A stretch of 64,000 nucleotides of DNA from Lysobacter soli (GCF_003382285.1 NZ_QTJR01000002.1:248001-312000); one strand, 5' to 3'; counted from the first letter of the stretch, positions 1-8,601 are shown. Numbers and translations: made by a program. Notes: generated from the letters alone by a model not told the origin.

Positions 1-365
1 GCGATGACGTCGATCGACTTGCCCGCGTACGGCGCGAAGGTCTGTTCGAGCTTCGCATCGTCGCGCGCCTTGTCGGCGGCCTGTTCGCGTGCGGAGGTCC
101 ACTTCGCCACGCCCGCGAACGCGCCCAGTCCCGGATACCAGACCAGGTACACGATCGCGAAGACGATCGTGATGTAGAACAGGTTCACCCACCAGCGCGG
201 CATGGGCTTGTTGTATTCGGTGAGGTTGCCGTCCCACACGTGGCTGGTGTCGGTGGGGGCGGGATCGCCCGGCCGGCGCTTGCCGGTCCACCAGATCAGC
301 CAGACGCAACCGAGGATGTTGATCGCGACGATCGCGATGACATAGATCGACCAGCCGGTGGTCAT
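1..365 (-). CDS. ccoP: cbb3-type cytochrome c oxidase subunit III, partial
   Basis: This is the N-terminal 121 residues of CcoP, the membrane-anchored c-type cytochrome subunit that feeds electrons to the cbb3 oxidase; the gene runs off the window edge, so the heme domains are not visible. Two membrane segments are seen, about residues 5-26 and 58-78. They are separated by the short loop ending in the NLTEYNKPMPRWW signature of the FixP N-terminal domain. The ATG overlaps the ccoQ stop as ATGA, and GGGAG lies upstream. It is the last visible gene of the ccoNOQP operon and is probably co-transcribed from the FNR-type promoter ahead of ccoN. Confidence 0.93.
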   Translation of the reverse strand, partial: MTTGWSIYVIAIVAINILGCVWLIWWTGKRRPGDPAPTDTSHVWDGNLTEYNKPMPRWWVNLFYITIVFAIVYLVWYPGLGAFAGVAKWTSAREQAADKARDDAKLEQTFAPYAGKSIDVI

Positions 366-502
366 TGCCGTTTCTCCCGGTCTTCATCGAGCGGCAGCTG
401 CGCGGCCGCGTCGAATTCGTTCTTGCGCTTCGGGCTCCAGGCCCACACCCAGCCGGCCACGAACAGCACCAGCAGGATCGTCGTGACGATTCCGGACAGC
501 AT
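362..502 (-). CDS. ccoQ: cbb3-type cytochrome c oxidase subunit CcoQ
   Basis: This gene encodes 46 residues: one N-terminal membrane helix (about residues 4-23) followed by a charged tail containing the SPKRKNEFDAAA stretch typical of CcoQ. CcoQ is a small assembly/stability subunit of the cbb3 terminal oxidase. It starts 2 nt after the ccoO stop, and its own stop overlaps the ccoP start (ATGA). That spacing is the classical ccoN-O-Q-P arrangement. The assignment rests mainly on position, size and the single helix. Confidence 0.9.
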   Translation of the reverse strand: MLSGIVTTILLVLFVAGWVWAWSPKRKNEFDAAAQLPLDEDREKRQ

Positions 503-504
503 GG

Positions 505-1119
505 TCAGCCTCCCCTCGGAGCGTGGCGGCCCAGGCCCTGCAGGTAGGCGACGACCGCATCGAGCTCGGTCTTGCCGTCCACCGCGGCCGGCGCGCCGGC
601 GATGTCATCGGCGGTGTACGGATCGCCGATGGTCTTGAGCGCCTTCATGCGCTGCTGCACCTGTTCGCCGTCGACCTTCGCCTCGGCGAGCCACGGGAAG
701 CCGGGCATGTTGGACTCGGGCACGACGTCGCGCGGGTTGTGCAGGTGCACGCGATGCCAGTCGTCGGAATAGCGGCCGCCGACGCGCGCCAGGTCCGGCC
801 CGGTGCGCTTGGAGCCCCACTGGAACGGGCGGTCGTACACCGATTCGCCCGCGAGCGAGTAATGGCCGTAACGCTCGGTCTCGAAGCGCAGCGTGCGCAC
901 CATCTGCGAATGGCAGTTGTAGCAACCCTCGCGGACGTAGACGTCGCGGCCGGCGAGTTCGAGCGCGGGATACGGCTTCACGCCGGGCAGGGGCGTGATG
1001 GCTTCGGCCTGGTGCATCAGCGGGACGATTTCCGCCAAGCCGCCGAAGGACACGGCCACGGCGATCAGCACCGCCATGAGGCCGACGTTGGTTTCGACTT
1101 TCTCGTGTGAATGGCTCAT
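505..1119 (-). CDS. ccoO: cbb3-type cytochrome c oxidase subunit II (monoheme)
   Basis: CcoO is the monoheme cytochrome c subunit that carries electrons to CcoN. The 204-residue protein has an N-terminal membrane anchor (about residues 12-34), a heme c attachment motif CYNCH at residues 66-70, and [10 protein letters not shown], whose Met is the likely axial heme ligand. The start at [11 protein letters not shown] was chosen over an upstream in-frame ATG. It has the family N-terminus, leaves a 10-nt gap after ccoN, and is preceded by a GAGG-type site. It is the second gene of the operon and matches the usual family length. Confidence 0.95.
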   Translation of the reverse strand: MSHSHEKVETNVGLMAVLIAVAVSFGGLAEIVPLMHQAEAITPLPGVKPYPALELAGRDVYVREGCYNCHSQMVRTLRFETERYGHYSLAGESVYDRPFQWGSKRTGPDLARVGGRYSDDWHRVHLHNPRDVVPESNMPGFPWLAEAKVDGEQVQQRMKALKTIGDPYTADDIAGAPAAVDGKTELDAVVAYLQGLGRHAPRGG

Positions 1120-1129
1120 GTCGTCGGCC

Positions 1130-2581
1130 TCAGGAGATCGTGCTGGCGTGTGCGCTGGCCGCATCCGGCGGCATCACCGGCGTGGGCACGAGGTCGCGCG
1201 CCTGCTGCCAGGTGCGGATCACGTTCCAGGCCATCACGAACATGCCGGACAACACGATCAGGCCGCCGAGCAACCGGCCGAGGTAGTAGGGATACGTGGC
1301 GTTGAGCGCCTCGACGAAGCTGTAGGTGAGCGTGCCGTCGGGGTTGGTGGCGCGCCACATCAGGCCCTGCATCACGCCGGCGATCCACATCGACACGATG
1401 TAGAACACGACGCCGACCGTGTGCAGCCAGAAGTGCAGGTCGATGGCCTTCACCGAATACATCCGCGTCTGGCCGAGCAGTCGCGGCAGCATCGAATAGA
1501 CCGCGCCGACGGAGATCATCGCGACCCAGCCCAGTGCGCCGGCATGCACGTGGCCGACGGTCCAGTCGGTGTAGTGCGACAGCGAGTTGACGGTCTTGAT
1601 CGACATCATCGGACCTTCGAAGGTCGCGATCATGTAGAACGACACCGCCACGATGAGGAACTTCAGGATCGGATCGGTGCGCAGCTTGTCCCACGCGCCC
1701 GAGAGCGTGAGGATGCCGTTGATCGCGCCGCCCCAGCTGGGCGCCAGCAGCACCAGCGAGAACACCATGCCCAGCGACTGCGCCCAGTCCGGCAGCGCGG
1801 TGTACTGCAGGTGGTGCGGGCCGGCCCACATGTACACGGCGATCAGCGCCCAGAAGTGCACGATCGACAGCCGGTACGAATACACCGGGCGGTTGGCCTG
1901 CTTCGGGACGAAGTAGTACATCATCCCGAGGAAGCCGGCGGTCAGGAAGAAACCGACCGCGTTGTGCCCGTACCACCATTGCGCCATCGCATCGACCGCG
2001 CCGGTGTAGAGCGAATACGACTTGCCCAGGCCCACCGGCATCGCCATGTTGTTGACGATGTGCAGCAGCGCGACGGTGATGATGAAGGCGCCGTAGAACC
2101 AGTTGGCGACGTAGATGTGCTTCACGCGCCGCTTGACGATGGTGCCGAAGAACACGATCGCGTACGACACCCAGACGATGGTGATCAGGATGTCGATCGG
2201 CCATTCGAGCTCGGCGTATTCCTTGCCCTGCGTGAGGCCCAGCGGCAGCGTGATCGCCGCGGCGACGATGACCGCCTGCCAGCCCCAGAAGGTGAACGCG
2301 GCCAGCTTGTCGAACGCCAGCCGTACGTGGCAGGTGCGCTGCACCACGTGGTAGCTGGTGGCGAACAGCGCGCAGCCGCCGAAGGCGAAGATGACCGCGT
2401 TGGTGTGCAGTGGCCGCAGGCGGCCATAGCTCAGCCACGGTACGTCGAAGTTGAGGGCCGGCCAGTACAGCTGGGCGGCGATCAGGACGCCGACCGCCAT
2501 GCCGACGATGCCCCAGACCACCGTCATCGCGGTGAACTGGCGCACGATCTTGTCGTTATAGGTTTCTGGTTGGGTATGCAT
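1130..2581 (-). CDS. ccoN: cbb3-type cytochrome c oxidase subunit I
   Basis: This is the catalytic heme-copper subunit of the high-affinity cbb3 oxidase, which reduces O2 at low oxygen tension in the cytoplasmic membrane. The 483 residues form about 12 membrane helices. They carry conserved metal and heme histidines in segments such as [23 protein letters not shown] and [12 protein letters not shown]. The start at [15 protein letters not shown] has GGGAG upstream; a longer in-frame extension to 2638 lacks family similarity. Upstream lies a perfect TTGAT-N4-ATCAA box (2648-2661) and a -10 candidate TAACAT (2620-2625), so anaerobic or microaerobic activation is expected. Confidence 0.97.
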   Translation of the reverse strand: MHTQPETYNDKIVRQFTAMTVVWGIVGMAVGVLIAAQLYWPALNFDVPWLSYGRLRPLHTNAVIFAFGGCALFATSYHVVQRTCHVRLAFDKLAAFTFWGWQAVIVAAAITLPLGLTQGKEYAELEWPIDILITIVWVSYAIVFFGTIVKRRVKHIYVANWFYGAFIITVALLHIVNNMAMPVGLGKSYSLYTGAVDAMAQWWYGHNAVGFFLTAGFLGMMYYFVPKQANRPVYSYRLSIVHFWALIAVYMWAGPHHLQYTALPDWAQSLGMVFSLVLLAPSWGGAINGILTLSGAWDKLRTDPILKFLIVAVSFYMIATFEGPMMSIKTVNSLSHYTDWTVGHVHAGALGWVAMISVGAVYSMLPRLLGQTRMYSVKAIDLHFWLHTVGVVFYIVSMWIAGVMQGLMWRATNPDGTLTYSFVEALNATYPYYLGRLLGGLIVLSGMFVMAWNVIRTWQQARDLVPTPVMPPDAASAHASTIS

Positions 2582-2619
2582 GATGGACACTCCCGAGCGG
2601 CAGGGCCGGGGTCGGCGGC

Positions 2620-2661
2620 ATGTTAGGAACCCGTTCATGCGCCGCGCTTGATTTCGATCAA
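2620..2661 (-). promoter_or_regulatory. FNR/ANR-type class II promoter of ccoN
   Basis: The sequence has a perfect dyad TTGAT-TTCG-ATCAA at 2648-2661, the consensus FNR/ANR site. Read toward ccoN, a hexamer TAACAT occupies 2620-2625, exactly where a -10 element falls if the box is centred at -41.5. The predicted RNA start is near 2613, giving a leader of about 32 nt. The site consensus is established knowledge; use by an FNR-like protein here is inferred, because the regulator is not in this window. Confidence 0.82.
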
Positions 2662-2756
2662 AGCGTCGGCTACGCGATTCAAACGCAAACGGATGAGCCC
2701 GGCGGACCGTTCGGCGGCTGCCGGTGCGGTCCTGTCATGCAGCGGGGGTGTGTCGG

Positions 2757-2963
2757 TCAGGCGCCCACGGCGTGCGGCTGGATGACACCCGTGGCAATGC
2801 CGACGGCCACCAGCGCGATCAGGGCGACCGACAGGGCGATGCGGCGGGTCAGTGCATTGACGGCGCGCTTGCTCTCGCCGCGGTCGGTGAGCATGTAGTA
2901 CAGCGCCGCGCCGAGGTTGTAGACGATCAGCGCGAGGAAGCCGACGACGAGCAGGGTCTTCAT
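2757..2963 (-). CDS. Small twin-helix membrane protein (DUF2909-like)
   Basis: The 68-residue protein has two membrane helices, about residues 2-22 and 47-64, joined by a short positively charged loop (TDRGESKRAVNALTRR). That layout and the RAVNALT(R)R motif resemble the DUF2909 twin-transmembrane family, often found near cytochrome oxidase genes. The function is not known. The start MKTLLVVGF begins 1 nt after the stop of the upstream membrane gene, so the two are coupled. It lies on the same strand just upstream of ccoN, but the FNR promoter separates them. Confidence 0.72.
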   Translation of the reverse strand: MKTLLVVGFLALIVYNLGAALYYMLTDRGESKRAVNALTRRIALSVALIALVAVGIATGVIQPHAVGA

Positions 2964-2964
2964 G

Positions 2965-3303
2965 TCAGCTCCGGGCTGCGGTGGTCGAAAGGGCACTCAG
3001 CCGCCCGAACCAGCGCATGCGCACCAGCAGCGCCGCGGCCATGACGCCCAGGTAGAGCCCGTACGCCAGCGAGGTCGCGAATACCTGCTTCCACATCGGG
3101 CCGAAGCCGGCATCGGCGTGTGCCATGCCCCAGTACATGCCGGCGAAGGCCGCCGCCGTGGCGGCCGTCAGCGCGATCGAATCGAACGCGAACCGCGCCG
3201 GCCCGCGCGGCTGCCGCGGGTAGCGCCAGAACAGCACCGACAGCACCGCGAACCACGGCGCGAACAGGATCAGGGCGAGATGCAGCTGTACGCCGGTGGA
3301 CAT
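2965..3303 (-). CDS. Hypothetical three- to four-helix membrane protein
   Basis: I do not recognise a named function for this 112-residue protein. It has about three membrane helices (residues 6-25, 43-64 and 73-96) and the motifs LALILFAPWFAVL, FWRYPRQPR and MWKQVFAT. It is clearly a paralogue of the protein downstream of trpS (24746-25057), which shares LALILF-PWFA, PRQPR, a central HADA/NADP segment and MW(K/Q)Q. It is the first gene of a two-gene unit divergent from the MocR regulator. The shared intergenic region holds that regulator's likely repeats, so it may be the regulated target. Confidence 0.7.
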   Translation of the reverse strand: MSTGVQLHLALILFAPWFAVLSVLFWRYPRQPRGPARFAFDSIALTAATAAAFAGMYWGMAHADAGFGPMWKQVFATSLAYGLYLGVMAAALLVRMRWFGRLSALSTTAARS

Positions 3304-3336
3304 CGGGCACTCGGAGGGAGCTCGGACGGTGCGCGC

Positions 3337-3399
3337 AGTCTAGGGTGACCGTATCAGTTCCAGTAGAATCAGAAAGCCGCTCGAAAAACCGTATCAGTT
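3337..3399. promoter_or_regulatory. Divergent promoters with paired direct repeats (probable MocR operator)
   Basis: The 12-mer ACCGTATCAGTT occurs twice in the same orientation, at 3348-3359 and 3388-3399, exactly 40 bp apart (about four helical turns). A -10 candidate TAGAAT for the regulator gene lies at 3364-3369. A TAGACT candidate for the divergent membrane genes lies on the other strand at 3337-3342. Spaced direct repeats in a divergent region are typical of MocR/GabR-type sites, so autoregulation and control of the neighbouring pair are inferred. Confidence 0.65.
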
Positions 3400-3414
3400 G
3401 CCCGAGGACGCCCG

Positions 3415-4818
3415 GTGAAGCGCTACGAGGCCCTGGCCGAGGATCTGGCCCGCTCCATCCAGTCCGGCGCGTTCCGTCCGGGCGAACGCCTGCCATCGGT
3501 GCGGCAGACCACCACCGCGCGGCGCATCAGCCCGTCCACCGTGTTCCAGGCGTACTACCTGCTGGAAGCACGCGGCCTGATCGAATCGCGCGCGCGTTCG
3601 GGTTATTACGTGGCGGCGCGGCCGTCGCGACTTCCGCCGGAGCCCGAGACCTCATCGCGTCCCGACGGCGACTCGCGGCCGGTCGACGTGAGCGAACTGG
3701 TGTTCGATGTCCTGCAGTCGGCGATGCATCGCGACCTCGTCCCGTTCGGCTCGGCGTTCCCGAGTCCGCTGCTGTTTCCGCTGCCGAAACTCGGCCGCGC
3801 GATTGCCGCCGCCGCGCAGGATCTCGACCCGTGGAGCACCGTCGACGACCTCACTCCCGGACAGGCCGAACTGCGCCGGCAGATCGGCCTGCGTTACCTG
3901 ATCGACGGCATCGACGTGCCCGCCGACGAAATCATCGTCACCAACGGCGCGCTGGAGGCGCTGAACCTCGGCATCGCCGCGGTGACGCGACCGGGCGATG
4001 CGGTGCTGGTCGAATCGCCGTGCTTCTACGCGGTGCTGCAGTCGCTGGAGCGCAACGGCCTGCGCGCGATCGAAGTCCCGACGCATCCGCGCGACGGCGT
4101 CGATCTGGACGCATTGGAACAAGCCATCGCGCGCCATTCGCCGCGTGCATGCTGGCTGATGCCGACCTTCCACAATCCCCTCGGCGCGACGATGCCCGAC
4201 GACGCCAAGCGCGACCTCGTCGCCCTGCTCGCGCGTCATGGGATTCCGCTGATCGAGGACGACGTCTACGCCGAACTGCATTACGGCGCGCGCCGTCCGT
4301 TGCCCGCGAAGGCATTCGATCGCGACGGTGGCGTGATCCACTGCTCGTCGTTCTCGAAGTGCCTGGCGCCGGGTTATCGCATCGGATGGGTGGCGGCGGG
4401 GCGCTTTCGCGACACCATCGCGCGGAACAAACTCACCACCACGCTCAACACCAACGTGCCCGCGCAACGCGCGATCGGCCGTTACCTGCAGGGCGGTGGA
4501 TACGACCGGCACCTGCGTCGCCTGCGCGCGACGCTCGCCGAGCAGCAGGCGAAGTACATCGAAGCGATCGCGACGCACTTCCCGGAAGGCACGAAGGTCA
4601 CGCGCGCCTCCGGCGGCTACTTCGCCTGGATCGAGCTGCCGGAAGGCCGCGATGCGCTGGCACTGCATCGCCGCGCGCTGGACGCGGGCATCAGCATCGC
4701 GCCCGGGCCGATCTTCTCGGCGAGCCGGAGTTTCCGCAACTGCGTGCGCATCAACTACGGGCACCCGTTCGATGCGCGGACGGAGCAGGGGTTGAAGACG
4801 CTGGGCGCGTTGGCGTAG
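3415..4818 (+). CDS. MocR-family transcriptional regulator (GntR HTH + aminotransferase-like)
   Basis: The 467-residue protein has an N-terminal GntR winged helix (about residues 1-68, with GERLPSVRQTTTARRISPST) fused to a fold-type I aminotransferase domain (about 85-467). The PLP lysine is in SSFSKCLAPGYRIGW, and the cofactor-contacting aspartate is in PLIEDDVYAELHY. Such proteins sense PLP or amino-compound ligands and bind spaced direct repeats. Translation starts at GTG 3415. Two identical repeats lie upstream, in the region shared with the divergent membrane genes. The effector and regulon are not identifiable from sequence; PtsJ/YdcR-like members are the nearest group. Confidence 0.9.
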   Translation: MKRYEALAEDLARSIQSGAFRPGERLPSVRQTTTARRISPSTVFQAYYLLEARGLIESRARSGYYVAARPSRLPPEPETSSRPDGDSRPVDVSELVFDVLQSAMHRDLVPFGSAFPSPLLFPLPKLGRAIAAAAQDLDPWSTVDDLTPGQAELRRQIGLRYLIDGIDVPADEIIVTNGALEALNLGIAAVTRPGDAVLVESPCFYAVLQSLERNGLRAIEVPTHPRDGVDLDALEQAIARHSPRACWLMPTFHNPLGATMPDDAKRDLVALLARHGIPLIEDDVYAELHYGARRPLPAKAFDRDGGVIHCSSFSKCLAPGYRIGWVAAGRFRDTIARNKLTTTLNTNVPAQRAIGRYLQGGGYDRHLRRLRATLAEQQAKYIEAIATHFPEGTKVTRASGGYFAWIELPEGRDALALHRRALDAGISIAPGPIFSASRSFRNCVRINYGHPFDARTEQGLKTLGALA

Positions 4819-4823
4819 TTCTT

Positions 4824-4863
4824 AGCCCCTCTCCCGCGAGCGGGAGAGGGGCTGGGGTGAGGG
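4824..4863. repeat. REP-like palindrome (CCCTCTCCC/GGGAGAGGG family)
   Basis: A perfect 14-bp inverted repeat (4824-4837 and 4840-4853, 2-nt loop) is followed by GGGGTGAGGG. The same core recurs at 40683-40717 and 41079-41113. It lies between two convergent genes and could end transcription from both sides, although no long T-run follows. This kind of dispersed palindrome is common in Xanthomonadaceae intergenic regions. Confidence 0.8.
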
Positions 4864-4906
4864 CAGCTTTCGCGGCGCCGCACGTCCAGGTCGTTCTGGC
4901 AGACGC

Positions 4907-6301
4907 CTATACGACGCGCGAATACTTGGCGCTCGTAGCATGCGGCTGCCGCAGATACGCGTCGAAGCACATTGCGATGACGCGCAACAGCAGCCGCCCC
5001 TCGCGCGTGGCGACGATACGATCCGGCTCGATCCACACCAGCCCGTCGTCCTGCAGCAGCTGCAGGCGCGCCAACGTATCGGCGAAGTAGTGCGTGAAGT
5101 CGATGCCGTGCGCGCGCTCGATCGCGCCCATCGACACTTCGCCCTGGCACATCAGGCGCTGGATGACGTCGGCACGAAGCTGATCGTCCGGGCTCAGGCG
5201 CAATCCGCGCCATACGGGAAGACGCGGCGCGTCGATCGCTTCCTCCCATGCGGGAAGATCGCGTGGATTCTGGCTGTAGCTGTCGCCGATGCGGCTGATC
5301 GCGCTGACGCCGAAACCGATCAGGTCGCAATCGGCGTGCGTCGTGTAACCCATGAAGTTGCGGTGCAGTCCGCCGCGCGCCTGCGCGAGCGCGAGCTCGT
5401 CGTCGGGCAGCGCGAAGTGGTCCATACCGATGTAGACGTAACCCGCTGAGGTCAGCCGCTCGATCGCAAGGCGCAACAGGTCGAGCTTGAGTTCGTTCGA
5501 CGGCAGGTCTTCGGCGCGGATCTGCCGCTGCGGTTTGAAGAGCTCTGGCAGGTGCGCGTAGCTGTACACGGCGAGCCGATGCGGGCGCGCGGCGATCACG
5601 ATGTCGAGCGTGCGCGAGAAGCCGTCCAGTGTCTGCAAGGGCAGCCCGTAGATCAGGTCGACGTTGACCGAGCGCATGCCGTGCGTGCGGCACGCGTCGA
5701 TGATCGCCAGCGTCGCGCCGACATCCTGCTCGCGATTCACCGCGCGCTGCACGTCCGGATCGAAATCCTGAACGCCCAGGCTCGCGCGGTTGAAGCCCGC
5801 GTCGGCCAGCTCGGCGATGTCGTCCGGCGTTAGTTCGCGCGGATCGAGCTCGATGGAGATGTCGCGTTGGATGTCGTCGCTGAAGCGGAAGTGGTCGCGC
5901 AGGTCCTGAACGGTCGCGCGCAGCTGCGCAGGCGTGAAGAAGTTCGGCGTGCCACCGCCGAAGTGCAGCTGCACCACTTCGCGATCCGGATCGAACAGCC
6001 CGGCCATCATGCCGATCTCGCGCGCGAGCCGCGTGCGGTACGGCTCGCTGCGCGCGCGGTCGCGCGTGATGACGCGGTTGCAGCCACAGTAGAAGCACGG
6101 GTTCGTGCAGAACGGGACGTGGACGTAGAGCGACAGGCGGCTCGGGATCGGATCGCCGTTGCTGGCCTGCGCCGCGTCACGCAGCTGCGCGATGTCGAAG
6201 TCGGAGCTGAACTGGGGCGCGGTGGGATAAGAGGTATAGCGCGGCCCCGGCCGGTCGTAGCGGCGCAGGAGTTCCGTGGGAAAAGTCGGCGCAGTGGACA
6301 T
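4907..6301 (-). CDS. hemN: Oxygen-independent coproporphyrinogen III oxidase
   Basis: HemN is a radical-SAM enzyme that converts coproporphyrinogen III to protoporphyrinogen IX without O2, supplying heme under low oxygen. The 464-residue protein has the characteristic N-terminus (GPRYTSYPTAPQF), the 4Fe-4S cysteines C65, C69 and C72 in CTNPCFYCGC, and FGGGTPNF for SAM binding. Its length matches the family (about 457). No Shine-Dalgarno sequence precedes the ATG. The upstream FNR-type box predicts an RNA start almost at the start codon. It probably serves heme demand of the cbb3 oxidase under shared regulation. Confidence 0.96.
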   Translation of the reverse strand: MSTAPTFPTELLRRYDRPGPRYTSYPTAPQFSSDFDIAQLRDAAQASNGDPIPSRLSLYVHVPFCTNPCFYCGCNRVITRDRARSEPYRTRLAREIGMMAGLFDPDREVVQLHFGGGTPNFFTPAQLRATVQDLRDHFRFSDDIQRDISIELDPRELTPDDIAELADAGFNRASLGVQDFDPDVQRAVNREQDVGATLAIIDACRTHGMRSVNVDLIYGLPLQTLDGFSRTLDIVIAARPHRLAVYSYAHLPELFKPQRQIRAEDLPSNELKLDLLRLAIERLTSAGYVYIGMDHFALPDDELALAQARGGLHRNFMGYTTHADCDLIGFGVSAISRIGDSYSQNPRDLPAWEEAIDAPRLPVWRGLRLSPDDQLRADVIQRLMCQGEVSMGAIERAHGIDFTHYFADTLARLQLLQDDGLVWIEPDRIVATREGRLLLRVIAMCFDAYLRQPHATSAKYSRVV

Positions 6302-6307
6302 GCGCGG

Positions 6308-6348
6308 AGCCTATCGACGGCCATCCGCCGGGGTTTGACCTCGATCAA
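6308..6348 (-). promoter_or_regulatory. FNR/ANR-type promoter of hemN
   Basis: The dyad TTGAC-CTCG-ATCAA at 6335-6348 differs from the FNR consensus at one base. A -10 candidate TAGGCT (6308-6313 on the minus strand) fits a box centred near -41.5. That spacing puts +1 at about 6300-6301, on the hemN start codon. hemN control by FNR/ANR is well known in other gammaproteobacteria; here it is inferred from the box. Confidence 0.75.
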
Positions 6349-6456
6349 TTCATCGCGGCGCCCAGCCGGCAACCCTACGGACACGGGTTTCCGGCCGACA
6401 AGCGGCCGCCATCCGTTGCGTCCTCGTTCCAGCGCGGTGCCTAGAATCCGCGGGAT

Positions 6457-7248
6457 ATGAACCGGTCCCGCGCCGTCGCCGTCGCGCTGATCGCGCTGTC
6501 GTTCGCGACTGTGGCGAATGCACGCACGGTCTACCGCTGCGTGCGCGACGGCACGGTCAGCCTGTCCACCGCGCCCGAGCCCGGTTCGCGCTGCACCGCC
6601 AGGCAGGTCGACGACAACGCCGCGAGCGTGCCGAACCTCTTCGGCACCGGCGAAGCGGTGAGCGGCGTGCTGTACGAACGCGTGCAGGACGGGAAGACGG
6701 TGTACGGGACGCGCAAGCTGCCCGGCTCGGTGAAGGTGCTTTCCTTTACCTTGCCCGCGCCGCCGGGCGAGCCGGCGCACGAAGGTCTGGGGCGCGTGAG
6801 CCCGCCGCGTCTGGACCGATATCCGAAGCAGTTCCGCGCGGCGTCGAAAGCGACCGGCGTCGATGAAGCATGGTTGCGCGCCATCGCGCACGCCGAGAGC
6901 GATTACGACGCCATGGCAGTTTCGGCGAAAGGCGCGCAGGGCGTGATGCAGCTGATGCCCGACACGAGCCGCGAATACGGCGTCGTCGATCCGTTCTCGC
7001 AGGACGAATCCATCATGGCCGGCGCGCGTCACCTGCGCGCACTGATGCGCCGCTATCGCAACGACATGACGCTGGTGGCCGCCGCGTACAACGCCGGCAT
7101 CGGTACCGTCACGCGCTATGGCGGCGTCCCGCCATATGCGGAAACGCAGGCCTATGTCGCCAAGGTGCAGGCGCTGTACGGCAACTATCGCGCCGCGCTC
7201 GACAAGCCGGTGGCGAAGTCGCGCGCGAAGGCACTGACCTCGCCGTAG
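6457..7248 (+). CDS. Secreted lytic transglycosylase (SLT domain)
   Basis: This is a predicted periplasmic enzyme that cleaves peptidoglycan glycan strands to 1,6-anhydromuropeptides. The 263-residue protein has a signal peptide (about residues 1-22, ending VANA). A short N-terminal region resembles DUF4124-type segments (RTVYRCVRDGTVSLS), and an SLT/lysozyme-like domain spans about 130-240. The catalytic Glu is E147 in AIAHAESDYD, followed by GAQGVMQLMP and AAYNAG. A -10-like TAGAAT lies at 6442-6447, just ahead of the start. It stands alone between divergent hemN and the next minus-strand gene. Confidence 0.92.
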   Translation: MNRSRAVAVALIALSFATVANARTVYRCVRDGTVSLSTAPEPGSRCTARQVDDNAASVPNLFGTGEAVSGVLYERVQDGKTVYGTRKLPGSVKVLSFTLPAPPGEPAHEGLGRVSPPRLDRYPKQFRAASKATGVDEAWLRAIAHAESDYDAMAVSAKGAQGVMQLMPDTSREYGVVDPFSQDESIMAGARHLRALMRRYRNDMTLVAAAYNAGIGTVTRYGGVPPYAETQAYVAKVQALYGNYRAALDKPVAKSRAKALTSP

Positions 7249-7251
7249 TCC

Positions 7252-7749
7252 TCACGCCATCGCCTTGCTCGATTCATACGGCAGATGCGTGCCGCCCGCG
7301 CCGGTGATGATGTTCTCCGTGCGATCTAGGAAGTCCTTGTCGCCGTCGAGCACGACCAGGATCCGGCCCGCCTGGATTTCATCGTCGAACTTGCGGCGGA
7401 TCGGATCGGGCAACGACGAGCCCACCAGCGCCGACGCCCACGAGCCCACCAGTGCGCCTGCCACCGCTGCCGCGGCTGCGCCGGCGAGCGTGAGACCGAT
7501 CGGCGTGATGACGATCGCCGCCAGGCCCGCGAGCAGACCCGCCGCGCCGCCGTATCCGGCACCGCGCATGGCGGCGGGAATGAGGTCGGTGTCGGCTTCC
7601 TTGTACTCGTTGGGAATGGCGTCCAGTTCGATATCCGAACGCGCGACGAGCAGGATGTCGTCGTCGTGCACGCCGGCGCCGCGCGCGGCGTTCATCACCG
7701 CCTGCGCGGTGGCCAGGTCGGGCGTGCTGAAAACATGGCGGACCTTCAT
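7252..7749 (-). CDS. Hypothetical glycine-zipper membrane protein
   Basis: This protein of about 165 residues has a soluble N-terminal part (KVRHVFSTPDLATAQAVMNAAR), a central Gly/Ala-rich hydrophobic block (about residues 65-112, GYGGAAGLLAGLAAI onward) that could form two membrane helices, and a soluble C-terminus. The Gly-zipper middle flanked by ferredoxin-like ends resembles general-stress or DUF1269-like proteins, but I cannot fix the family. The start at MKVRHVF was chosen because GGAGG lies 7 nt upstream; a longer in-frame start exists at 7779. It converges on the transglycosylase gene with a 3-nt gap. Confidence 0.7.
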   Translation of the reverse strand: MKVRHVFSTPDLATAQAVMNAARGAGVHDDDILLVARSDIELDAIPNEYKEADTDLIPAAMRGAGYGGAAGLLAGLAAIVITPIGLTLAGAAAAAVAGALVGSWASALVGSSLPDPIRRKFDDEIQAGRILVVLDGDKDFLDRTENIITGAGGTHLPYESSKAMA

Positions 7750-7882
7750 TTCTGCCTCCGTCATCCGTGGCGCCGGCATGCGGCGTCGATGGCCGCAGCT
7801 TTGCCGCGCCGCAGTTACTGGGACGTGATGAACGCGGGGTTCGCGCGGGCGGTGCTAAGGTGCGCGCACCTTCCAATACGGG

Positions 7883-8410
7883 ATGCTGGTCATGCGTGGA
7901 TCCATGCGTTTTTCGGTGCTCGCCTGCGTGATCGCCGCGTGCACGTTGACGGCGTGCAACGCGCCCGCGCCACCCGCGTCCGAGCAGGCGCAAGCGCAGG
8001 CCGCCGATACGCCGCAGGTCACCGCCGACACCTCGTCGCAGCCCGCGCGCTCGACCGACCAGCCGGCGCCGGGCGAAGCCGCCGCACCTGCCGCACCCGA
8101 GGTCACGCCGGCCGCATTCGTCGACAAGGTGTGGCGCGTGAAGTCGTCCAGCGCGGTGGAAGCGGACACGGTGTATGCATTCCTCGCCGACGGCACACTC
8201 GTCATCGATTCGCCCAACGGCACGCCAATGCACGGCCAGTGGCGCTTCGAGGGCGGCAAGCTGACGATGGTCGAGGAAGGCCAGTCGTATCCCACCGACA
8301 TCCTTCGCCTCGATGCGAGCGAACTGCACCTGCGCAGCCACAATCCCGGCACGCCGGTGGACATCGTGCTGACGCTCGCGCCGAACGAACCGCTGCCGAA
8401 GGCGAAGTGA
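7883..8410 (+). CDS. Hypothetical lipoprotein
   Basis: The protein has a lipoprotein signal with lipobox LTAC, then an Ala/Pro/Gln-rich linker and a soluble domain of about 100 residues (FVDKVWRVKSSSAVEADTVYAFLADGTLVIDS onward in two parts, followed by HGQWRFEGGKLTMVEEG). The domain looks like a small beta-rich lipocalin-like or META-like fold, but that is only a guess. Three in-frame ATGs (7883, 7892 and 7904) are possible; the last gives the most compact signal peptide. It sits directly ahead of the cysteine-rich protein gene and is probably co-transcribed with it. Confidence 0.75.
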   Translation: MLVMRGSMRFSVLACVIAACTLTACNAPAPPASEQAQAQAADTPQVTADTSSQPARSTDQPAPGEAAAPAAPEVTPAAFVDKVWRVKSSSAVEADTVYAFLADGTLVIDSPNGTPMHGQWRFEGGKLTMVEEGQSYPTDILRLDASELHLRSHNPGTPVDIVLTLAPNEPLPKAK

Positions 8411-8412
8411 CG

Positions 8413-8601
8413 ATGCTGCCGGCGATCGACGTCCAGTGCCCGTATTGCGGCGAACCGCTGACGTTGTTCGTCGACGATTCGGCCGGCGCGCAGTCGTACG
8501 TCGAGGACTGCCACGTGTGTTGCCGACCGATGCTCGTGCGCGTGCGGATCGATGAGGATGGCGGGCTCGACGTCGACGTCGCCCGCGAGAACGAGGATTG
8601 A
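8413..8601 (+). CDS. CPXCG-motif cysteine-rich protein
   Basis: This 62-residue protein carries CPYCG near the N-terminus and CHVCC about 28 residues later, so four cysteines could bind one zinc. It matches the small CPXCG motif-containing cysteine-rich family, which has no established function. The ATG lies 2 nt after the lipoprotein stop, implying translational coupling. The acidic C-terminus (DEDGGLDVDVARENED) is typical of the family. Confidence 0.85.
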   Translation: MLPAIDVQCPYCGEPLTLFVDDSAGAQSYVEDCHVCCRPMLVRVRIDEDGGLDVDVARENED

